Assembly (NCBI RefSeq): GCF_009765225.1
Contig: NZ_VMSF01000001.1
Coordinates: 930,001-994,000, forward strand
DNA length: 64,000 bases
Direction of reading: 5' to 3'
Source: Leifsonia sp. AG29
GTDB lineage: Bacteria > Actinomycetota > Actinomycetes > Actinomycetales > Microbacteriaceae
Shown here: positions 8,884 through 14,999 of the stretch, piece after piece
Layout of the letters: each line of letters begins with the position of its first letter
How positions within the stretch are numbered: position 1 is the first letter of the stretch
Translations under genes and position numbers: made by a program
Notes under the pieces: generated by a model
What the model saw: only the letters and a program-made list of their open reading frames with translations
Told to the model about the DNA's origin: nothing
Database searches by the model: none

Positions 8884-9153
8884 TCACCCGGCCGGGTGCA
8901 TGTTGGGCGGACCATCCCAGAAGCCGTGAGGGGTGTTGTTGTCGTACCGCACCAGGTCGTCGGCGCGGTCGAGGGAGGCGCACACCGCCATCAGCCGCCG
9001 CTGCTCCGGGTCGAGATCCCACCGGATCAGCAGGTACTGGTCGTGGCCGCCCTTGTCGGTGTAGCGGCGGATGACGGCCTTCGGGATCACGGGGTCGTCG
9101 CGCATCACCAGCCAGGTGTCCCTGTCGTAGCGGATGGGCCTCGGACGCGTCAC
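8884..9153 (-). CDS. Small conserved protein under an SOS box
   Basis: An 89-residue acidic/basic mixed protein with no signal or membrane segment: it begins VTRPRPIRYDRDTWLVMRDD and ends with HGFWDGPPNMHPAG. I do not recognise a catalytic motif. Start is GTG 9153. A perfect LexA-type palindrome ends 11 bases upstream of the start, so damage-induced expression is likely. No Shine-Dalgarno is visible in the short gap and the leader must be very short. I recall similar small proteins beside error-prone polymerase genes in actinobacteria, but cannot check this; here none is adjacent. The upstream neighbour is the DUF1524 nuclease on the same strand. Confidence 0.7.
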   Translation of the reverse strand: MTRPRPIRYDRDTWLVMRDDPVIPKAVIRRYTDKGGHDQYLLIRWDLDPEQRRLMAVCASLDRADDLVRYDNNTPHGFWDGPPNMHPAG

Positions 9154-9163
9154 GGAATAATTA

Positions 9164-9175
9164 GAACATATGTTC
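9164..9175. promoter_or_regulatory. LexA-binding SOS box
   Basis: GAACATATGTTC is a perfect 12-bp palindrome and lies in the context TAGAACATATGTTCGA, which fits the actinobacterial/Bacillus SOS box TCGAAC-N4-GTTCGA at 11 of 12 fixed positions. It ends 11 bases before the GTG of the small gene on the minus strand, where a repressor would block transcription start. The 3' end of the DUF1524 gene lies 44 bp to the right, so that gene is not the target. Confidence 0.85.
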
Positions 9176-9218
9176 GATTGCGCGTGCTTGCTGAGCGGAG
9201 GCGCAGCTTCGGTTCGCG

Positions 9219-10643
9219 CTACTCGCAGGCGATTCCGTCACCGTCGCGGTCGAGCTTGCGGGAGTAGCCGGGCTGGCCGGCGAGGAGGGGTGCCTTGCCG
9301 GCGGCGCGGACGGCGGCGCAGTTCGCGTAGTAGACGTCGGGTGCCGGTGCCGGTGCCGGCGCAGGGGCCGGTGCGGGAGCGGGCGCGGGGGCGGGCGCGG
9401 GGGCGGGGGCGGGGGCGGGTGCAGGAGCGGGTGCAGGCACCGGGGCGGGTGCGGGTGCGGGAGGCGCGAACGCCGACGTCTCTGCCATTTGCCCGGTGCA
9501 GCCTCCCAGGATGCGCGCCATCGCGTCGTGCTCGGCTTGCGTGACCCACAGCCCGTAGGTCGCTTTCACGGAGATCTGCCGGGCGACGTATTCGCAGCGG
9601 TACGACTTATTGGCGGGCAGCCAGGTCGCCGCATCCCCGTTCGACTTCTGCTCGTTCGAGTGAGCGTCGACGGCGATGAGGTTCAGCGGGTCGTTGGCGA
9701 GGCTGACTCGCTGAGCCTGGGTGAGCTGCTGCGCGCCGGTGATCCACGCGTTCTGGAGGGGCACGATGTGGTCGATCTGCACCAGCGCGGAGGTCTTCGC
9801 ACCGCGCACGAAGTCGATCGTCTGGCCCGTGTACTTGTCGGCGAGCGTGCCGGAGAGGACGGTACAGGTTCCCTGCCGCACGACCCCGGTCAGATCTCGG
9901 CTCAGGATGTCATTGCGTGTATCGCAGTGATTACCGTCGACGTCGAGCCACGCCTGACCGAAGTCGGTCGTGCGCAGGTACCCGGTCGCGGGCGCCTTGC
10001 CCTTCACCGGGAGCGTGCCGAGCAGAGCCAGCGCCGTGGTCGAGGTCGAGCTTGCGTCGGCGATCACCACGGCCGGCTTGCCGTCGGCGGCGACGACCGT
10101 GGCCGGGTCGAGCGGCTCCTGATCCGTCGGTGTGGGTGTTGGGGTCGGCGACGGTTTGTGCGTGGCGGTGGCCGAGGCCGTCACAGCCTGTGCGGCGGGG
10201 GCAACTGACGGATGGCTGACGCCGTAGAGGCCCGTGCCGATGAGCAGGAGCACGAGCGAACCGGCGGCGATCCCTCCCGCGATCGGGCGCGAGTTCGGGA
10301 GGAGCGCCCAGCTCCGCCGCTGCGTGATCAGCGCGTAGAGCGCTGTGATTCCGGCGACCAGGGAGGCGAAGATTAGCAGCGCCCCGATGCCTCCAGGCGC
10401 GGCGAACAGCGCGAAGAACAGCACGAGCGCGCCGCCGACCCAGGTTGCGACGGGAATCTTGCGCGCGGGCCGTGCATTCGGGGCGAGGGCGACCGTCCCG
10501 GGTTCGGCTGTGTGCGTCGTCCACGCGCTGCCGTCCCACCAGCGAAGCTCAGCCGGGTTCTCCGGGTTCTGATACCAGCCCGCGGGTGGGGAGCCGGGAG
10601 CGGCGCCGGCAGCGGGGGAGGCGGGCTTCGATGATCTGCGCAC
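9219..10643 (-). CDS. Membrane-anchored DUF1524 (HNH-fold) nuclease with DUF2510 and excalibur domains
   Basis: A 474-residue protein with four parts. Residues about 20-45 are DUF2510 (PAGWYQNPENPAELRWWDGS). Two to three membrane helices follow (about 60-140). A Thr/Pro linker leads to a DUF1524 domain (about 200-360) with QIDHIVPLQNAW and SLANDPLNLIAVD, the histidine and asparagine residues of HNH-fold nucleases. A long Pro-Ala repeat precedes a C-terminal excalibur domain ending DRDGDGIACE, a calcium-binding motif. The nuclease domain should face outside. Known relatives are secreted DNases of actinobacteria; a role in nutrient release or competition is inference. Start GTG 10643 has GAGGAAG nine bases upstream. 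Confidence 0.85.
   Translation of the reverse strand: MRRSSKPASPAAGAAPGSPPAGWYQNPENPAELRWWDGSAWTTHTAEPGTVALAPNARPARKIPVATWVGGALVLFFALFAAPGGIGALLIFASLVAGITALYALITQRRSWALLPNSRPIAGGIAAGSLVLLLIGTGLYGVSHPSVAPAAQAVTASATATHKPSPTPTPTPTDQEPLDPATVVAADGKPAVVIADASSTSTTALALLGTLPVKGKAPATGYLRTTDFGQAWLDVDGNHCDTRNDILSRDLTGVVRQGTCTVLSGTLADKYTGQTIDFVRGAKTSALVQIDHIVPLQNAWITGAQQLTQAQRVSLANDPLNLIAVDAHSNEQKSNGDAATWLPANKSYRCEYVARQISVKATYGLWVTQAEHDAMARILGGCTGQMAETSAFAPPAPAPAPVPAPAPAPAPAPAPAPAPAPAPAPAPAPAPAPAPDVYYANCAAVRAAGKAPLLAGQPGYSRKLDRDGDGIACE
9340..9463. repeat. Hexanucleotide repeat coding a Pro-Ala linker
   Basis: About 20 imperfect units of a GGxGCx-type hexamer encode a (Pro-Ala)n linker between the DUF1524 and excalibur domains. 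Such tracts are prone to slippage, so the linker length may vary between strains. Confidence 0.7.
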
Positions 10644-10767
10644 GGTGAGTCTTCCTCGGTTCGGGTGAGGGAAGACTATCGACGGGCAAACCCGTTGGTA
10701 TGAATTCGCTGTGGCGCGTTGTCGTATAGCGACTACCGATGCTCACGTGAGACGGGCTGTCGCCCCG

Positions 10768-10827
10768 TCGAGGTGCTCGCAAGTGCTGACGCGACCGGCG
10801 TGTCGCGCGCATCAACGAGCACCTCGA
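10768..10827. repeat. 60-bp intergenic inverted-repeat element, copy 1
   Basis: TCGAGGTGCTCG (10768-10779) and CGAGCACCTCGA (10816-10827) are perfect 12-bp inverted arms around 36 bp. The interior keeps GTGCTG and CGGCGTGTCG in common with the copy at 22746-22805, which has identical arms and identical total length. It sits in the 199-bp gap between the DUF1524 gene and the nitrilase 3' end, where a short GACGGG/CCCGTC stem (10751-10769) abuts it. No coding potential is seen. Family and function are unknown to me. Confidence 0.7.
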
Positions 10828-10842
10828 TCGCCGCGAAGCGCC

Positions 10843-11673
10843 CTACTCCGTCACGCGCCCGTACAGCTCCGGCCGGCGGTCGCGGAAGACGTCGTTGTGG
10901 TCGCTGATCGCCTTCATGCGAGACTCGGCCAGGTCGAGGGTCGCCACGAAATCCGCCTCCTCGCCGAGCCGCAGGGCGGTCAGCGGGTAGCCGTCCTGGT
11001 CGACGATGACGCTGCCGCCGACCCAGTCCTGGCCGCGCTCCGTTCCGGCCCTGTCTGCCAGGGCGATCGCCATGCGGTTCACGGAGGCGTTGGCCTGCAC
11101 CTTGACGACCTCCATCGGGCGCTCGCCCTCGGGGCGCGGGAAGAGCGGCCAGTTCGTCGGTGCGACGAGCAGGTCCGCGCCTCCCAGAGCCGCCGTGCGC
11201 GACCACTCCGGGAACTCCAGGTCGTAGCAGATCATCACGGCGATGCGTCCGAACGGGGTGTCGACGACCGGGGGAGGGGCGTCACCGGGGGTGAACCCGG
11301 CCGGCTTCTCCGAGTCCCACAGGTGCGCCTTGCGGTAGATGGCGCGCACGCCCGACGGGTCGGCCAGCACGGCGCTGTTGTAGACGAGTCCGTCGTCGCC
11401 GGCCTCCGGGAATCCGACGACGACCACGATGCCGAGTTCGGCCGCGAGCTCGGTCGCGGCGGTCACGGTCGGTCCGTCGGGGGCCTCCGCCGCCTCCACC
11501 AACTCGGCGTGGTCGCTGAATACGTAGCCGCTCGACGCGAGCTCGGGCAGGACGACGATCTGGGCGCCCGCCGCGGCCGACCGGTGCACCGCCTCCCGGA
11601 TCGAGCGGAGGTTCGCCTCCGGTTCTCCGACGGACGGCGCAAGCTGGCAGCACGCGACGGTGACGGCGGTCAT
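10843..11673 (-). CDS. Carbon-nitrogen hydrolase (nitrilase superfamily amidase)
   Basis: A 276-residue cytoplasmic hydrolase cleaving an amide, carbamoyl or nitrile C-N bond. The Glu-Lys-Cys triad is visible: VVLPELASSGY (Glu), IYRKAHLWDSEK (Lys) and IAVMICYDLEFPEWSR (Cys). The size suits the amidase/N-carbamoyl branch. The ATG at 11673 overlaps the TGA of the permease (ATGA), so the two are co-translated; an open frame continues upstream but is a shadow of the permease. In context it may act on a product of the agmatinase-like enzyme, for example a carbamoyl or amide intermediate; the substrate is not determined. Confidence 0.85.
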   Translation of the reverse strand: MTAVTVACCQLAPSVGEPEANLRSIREAVHRSAAAGAQIVVLPELASSGYVFSDHAELVEAAEAPDGPTVTAATELAAELGIVVVVGFPEAGDDGLVYNSAVLADPSGVRAIYRKAHLWDSEKPAGFTPGDAPPPVVDTPFGRIAVMICYDLEFPEWSRTAALGGADLLVAPTNWPLFPRPEGERPMEVVKVQANASVNRMAIALADRAGTERGQDWVGGSVIVDQDGYPLTALRLGEEADFVATLDLAESRMKAISDHNDVFRDRRPELYGRVTE

Positions 11674-13115
11674 ACGGAGGCGCCCTCGAGCTCCGCCTCG
11701 CTGGCGCGGCGCGCCTCCTGCTCCTTCGTCCGGTCGATGCTGCGCGAGAACAGGTAGTAGAGGCCGCCGGAGACGATCAGGCCCACAGCGAACGAGAAGT
11801 CGGCGCCGCCGAGCAGCTGCGCGAACGGGCCCACGTAGAAGCTGAGCGAGAAGAACGGGATCATGACCACGAACCCGACGAAGTACGCCGTCACGCCGCG
11901 CCATGCCCAGCGGCCGTAGAGGCCGTCCGGCTTCAGGATCTCGGCGATCGCATACTTGCCGTGCCGCACGAAGTAGAAGTCGACGAGGTTGACCGCCGTC
12001 CACGGCACGAGGAAGTACAGCATGAGCAGCACGAAGCTGTTGAAGCTGTTCACGTAGTTGTCGGGGATCAGCAGCGCGATGATCAGCGAGACGACGCCGA
12101 CCGCGACCAGTCCGACGACCCGGAGGCGCACAGTGGGGCGGACCTTGCGGAAGCCGTCGACCGCGCTCGCGCTCGTCAGCATGGCGCCGTACGCGTTCAC
12201 GCCCATGATCGACACCAGCGCGAGCACCGAGATGAGCACCACGATCGTGCCGAACCCGGGGAACAGGATGTCGCCGATGTTCCGCAGCGCGGCGATCGGG
12301 TCGGCGTTCGGGATGTAGCTGCCGAGGAGCGCGCCGAGCGACATCAGCCAGAAGGCCGAGATCCATGCGCCCAGGTACACCGAGGTGATCAGCTTGGGCG
12401 CCGACGCGTCGGCCGGCAGGTAGCGCGTGTAGTCCGAGACGTAGACGGCGTAGCTGATGTTGTAGCCCGCGGCGAGGGAGAAGAGCACGAGGAAGCCCGG
12501 GAGGTTCCACCCGGAGGTCAGCACCGGCGCGTGGTGCACGGCCGGAGTGGTGCTGAAGTGCACGATCGCGACGATCGTCAGGATGGCGAAGGCCGCGACG
12601 AGGAAGTACGTCAGCCACCGCTGCACGAAGTGCAGGAGGTCGTGGCCGATCACGGCGATGACGATCGACACAGCGATCAGCACCGGATACCAGAACCACT
12701 TCGCGTCGCTGAAAAGCCCGATGCCCTGCGTCGCCAGGATGGTGTCGAAGACGAGGAAGCCCACGTACACGAACACCGTCGCGGCGAACGGGACGATCGC
12801 TCCGCGGCTGCCGAACTGGGCACGCGACTGGATCATCTGCGGCAGGCCCATCCGCGGGCCCTGGTTGGCGTGGAACGCCATGAAGAACGTCCCGAACCCG
12901 GCGCCCAGGAACACGGCGAGCACGCAGTACCAGACGCCGAGGCCCATCTCGGGGCCGACGAAGCCGACGACCAGGGTCGGCAGCACGAAGTTGCCCGTGA
13001 ACCAGAACGGGCCCTGGTGCCAGATCTTGCCGTGGCGCTCCGAGCGCGGGATGTAGTCGATGGAGTGCTGCTCGATCAGGCTCTCGCGATCGGCGGCCGG
13101 TTCTGTGTAAGACAT
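11670..13115 (-). CDS. NCS1 family permease (cytosine/purine/hydantoin/allantoin type)
   Basis: A 481-residue membrane protein with about 12 helices, the normal size of NCS1 symporters. Landmarks: the N-terminal ERHGKIWHQGPFWFTGNF region, GPRMGLPQMIQSRAQFGSRG, which is the conserved NCS1 segment after helix 2, and ISYAVYVSDYTRYLP, the family's SDYTRY motif. NCS1 proteins import nucleobases, hydantoins, allantoin or related nitrogen compounds with Na+ or H+. Start ATG 13115 has AAGGA five bases upstream. The 89-bp gap to the agmatinase-like gene is rich in GGTGCG repeats but holds no gene. It lies in an operon with two amidohydrolase-type enzymes, so the cargo is probably their substrate. Confidence 0.9.
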   Translation of the reverse strand: MSYTEPAADRESLIEQHSIDYIPRSERHGKIWHQGPFWFTGNFVLPTLVVGFVGPEMGLGVWYCVLAVFLGAGFGTFFMAFHANQGPRMGLPQMIQSRAQFGSRGAIVPFAATVFVYVGFLVFDTILATQGIGLFSDAKWFWYPVLIAVSIVIAVIGHDLLHFVQRWLTYFLVAAFAILTIVAIVHFSTTPAVHHAPVLTSGWNLPGFLVLFSLAAGYNISYAVYVSDYTRYLPADASAPKLITSVYLGAWISAFWLMSLGALLGSYIPNADPIAALRNIGDILFPGFGTIVVLISVLALVSIMGVNAYGAMLTSASAVDGFRKVRPTVRLRVVGLVAVGVVSLIIALLIPDNYVNSFNSFVLLMLYFLVPWTAVNLVDFYFVRHGKYAIAEILKPDGLYGRWAWRGVTAYFVGFVVMIPFFSLSFYVGPFAQLLGGADFSFAVGLIVSGGLYYLFSRSIDRTKEQEARRASEAELEGASV

Positions 13116-13204
13116 CGTCGTCCTTATCGGGTGCGGTTGAGGGTGCGGCGGGTACGGCTGGTGCGACTGGTGCGGCGGGGCTCGCCGGGGTGGGACGGGC
13201 GTCG

Positions 13205-14158
13205 TCAGTCGTCGAGCTCGGGGGTCATCACCCCGAGGATCTCGTAGGCCACGTGGGAGGCGGCGATCGCCGTGATCTGCGCGTGGTCGTAGGCGGGGGC
13301 GACCTCGACGACGTCGGCGCCGACGAGGTTCGTCGCGCGCAGGGCGCGAATCATCCGGAGGAGCTCCCGGCTGGTCAGGCCGCCGGCCTCCGGAGTGCCG
13401 GTACCCGGCGCGTGCGACGGGTCGAGCACGTCGATGTCGATCGAGAGGTACACCGGGCGGTCGCCGAGGCGCGCGAGCATGCGCTCGATCGCGGAGGCGA
13501 CCCCCTCCTCCTCGATCTCGACGCTCGAGATGATGGCGAAGCCGAGGCGCTCGTCGTCGCGGAGGTCGTCGCGCGAGTAGAGCGGGCCGCGGATGCCCAC
13601 GTGCAGGCTCGCGGTCTGGTCGATGAGCCCCTCCTCGGAGGCGCGGCGGAACGGTGTGCCGTGCGTGACGGGAGCGCCGAAGTAGGTGTCCCACGTGTCG
13701 AGGTGCGCGTCGAAGTGGAGGACGGCGACCGGCCCGTGCTGGGCAGCGGCCGCCCGGATCAGGGGGAGCGCGATGGTGTGGTCGCCCCCGAGCGTGATGA
13801 GCTTGGCGCCGTCGGCGGTGAGGCGGCGCGCCTCCTGCTCGATGGTGGCGACCGCCTCCGAGATGTCGAACGGGTTGACCGGGATGTCGCCCGCGTCGGC
13901 GACCTGCCGCCGCGCGAACGGCGACACGTTCTGCGCCGGGTTGTACGGGCGGAGGAGGCGCGACGCCTCCCGGATCTGCGACGGACCGAACCGCGCGCCC
14001 GGCCGGTAGCTGACGCCGCTGTCGAACGGCACCCCGACCACCGCGATGTCGGCGCGGCCGACATCTTCGAGGCGCGGGAGGCGCGCGAACGTGGCGAAGC
14101 CTCCATACCGCGGCTGCAGGCTGGCGTCCGGGGGGCCGACGGGCGGGGTCTGGTTCAT
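13205..14158 (-). CDS. Ureohydrolase (agmatinase/guanidinobutyrase/guanidinase-like)
   Basis: A 317-residue enzyme of the arginase/agmatinase superfamily that removes urea from a guanidino compound with a binuclear metal centre. All six metal ligands are visible: H127 (GGDHTIALP), D150, H152 and D154 ([10 protein letters not shown]), and D241 and D243 (SIDIDVLDP). THGTPFRRA and the closing GTGTPEAGG motif also fit. Start ATG 14158 follows AAGGAG with good spacing. It is the first gene of the operon with the permease and nitrilase, opposite an XRE-cupin regulator. Agmatine, guanidinobutyrate, guanidine and related compounds are all possible; the NCS1 partner makes agmatine less certain. Confidence 0.85.
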   Translation of the reverse strand: MNQTPPVGPPDASLQPRYGGFATFARLPRLEDVGRADIAVVGVPFDSGVSYRPGARFGPSQIREASRLLRPYNPAQNVSPFARRQVADAGDIPVNPFDISEAVATIEQEARRLTADGAKLITLGGDHTIALPLIRAAAAQHGPVAVLHFDAHLDTWDTYFGAPVTHGTPFRRASEEGLIDQTASLHVGIRGPLYSRDDLRDDERLGFAIISSVEIEEEGVASAIERMLARLGDRPVYLSIDIDVLDPSHAPGTGTPEAGGLTSRELLRMIRALRATNLVGADVVEVAPAYDHAQITAIAASHVAYEILGVMTPELDD

Positions 14159-14183
14159 AGTTCTCCTTGCCGGTAGCCTTGCG

Positions 14184-14199
14184 GACAACTTTCTTTGTC
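14184..14199. promoter_or_regulatory. Candidate operator between agmatinase-like gene and XRE-cupin gene
   Basis: GACAA (14184-14188) and TTGTC (14195-14199) form a 5-bp inverted repeat with a 6-bp spacer, 26 bases upstream of the agmatinase-like ATG, within the 162-bp divergent gap. It is a plausible site for the divergent XRE-cupin protein. The match is short, so this is tentative. Confidence 0.35.
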
Positions 14200-14320
14200 T
14201 CTCACGCAACAGCTGGGTGAGATTCTGCTCTTCCGGGTGCGCGCTGTCAATATGGAGGCGGTGCCCGCCTTGTCGCGGGCGCCGCGCGCGACGCTCGTCG
14301 AGCTCCCTGAGAGGTGAGGC

Positions 14321-14914
14321 ATGCAAGAACTCCGCCCGGTCACTCCGGAGCCGTCGACGCTGCCTGTGCGTCTCGGGGCTCGCCTCCGCGCCAGCCGGCA
14401 GGCGCAGAGTCTCACTATCGCGCAGGTGGCGGAGGCCACCGGGCTCACGAAGGGGTTCGTCAGCCGCATCGAACGCGACGAGACCTCCCCGAGCGTCGCC
14501 ACCCTCGTCACGCTGTGCCAGGTGCTGTCGATGCCGGTCGGCTCCCTCTTCGAGGAGGTCGACGCGACGGTCGTCCCGCTCGCCGACGCGCCGCGCATCA
14601 ACTTCGGCGGCCACCGCGTCGCCGAGCGGCTCATCACGCCGCGCAGCCAGTCGCGCCTCCAGATGCTGCGCAGTACGCTCGAGAGCGGCGCCGACGGCGG
14701 CGACGAGCTGTACACGATCAACTGCGACGTCGAGGCGCTGCACGTCATCTCCGGCGAGGTCACCGTCGAGTTCACCGACCGCACCGAGCGCCTCCAGGAG
14801 GGGGACACGCTCACCTTCCCCGGTCGCGAACCGCACAACTGGCGGAACGACGGGGAGGGCCCCGCCGAGGTGATCTGGACGATCGTGCCGGCCTCGTGGA
14901 GCGGGTCGAGCTGA
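14321..14914 (+). CDS. XRE-cupin transcriptional regulator
   Basis: A 197-residue regulator. An HTH_3 domain spans about residues 18-72 ([20 protein letters not shown], then [19 protein letters not shown]), and a small cupin domain about 105-190 ([32 protein letters not shown]). The cupin pocket would bind a small ligand and change DNA binding. It is transcribed away from the agmatinase-NCS1-nitrilase operon, so it most likely controls that operon in response to the imported compound or a breakdown product. ATG 14321 follows GAGAGGTGAGGC. Repressor or activator action cannot be told. Confidence 0.9.
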   Translation: MQELRPVTPEPSTLPVRLGARLRASRQAQSLTIAQVAEATGLTKGFVSRIERDETSPSVATLVTLCQVLSMPVGSLFEEVDATVVPLADAPRINFGGHRVAERLITPRSQSRLQMLRSTLESGADGGDELYTINCDVEALHVISGEVTVEFTDRTERLQEGDTLTFPGREPHNWRNDGEGPAEVIWTIVPASWSGSS

Positions 14915-14917
14915 CAA

Positions 14918-14955
14918 GGCCCCGGCCCGGCGGCGGGTGCCGCAGGACCGGGGCC
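14918..14955. terminator. Bidirectional terminator-type hairpin
   Basis: GGCCCCGG (14918-14925) pairs perfectly with CCGGGGCC (14948-14955) around a 22-nt loop, directly after the regulator stop and before the convergent phosphoesterase stop. No U-run follows, which is usual in high-GC actinobacteria. Confidence 0.65.
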
Positions 14956-14999
14956 GATGGCGTCAGCCGGGTGTGCCGGCTCCGGTGACGTGCTGAGGG

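Noticed and set aside
9340-9463. CRISPR-like or satellite repeat
   Set aside because: The repeat is in frame and codes a Pro-Ala linker; there are no spacers.
11961-13247. 428-residue plus-strand frame
   Set aside because: Antisense shadow of the NCS1 permease; composition of charged residues only.
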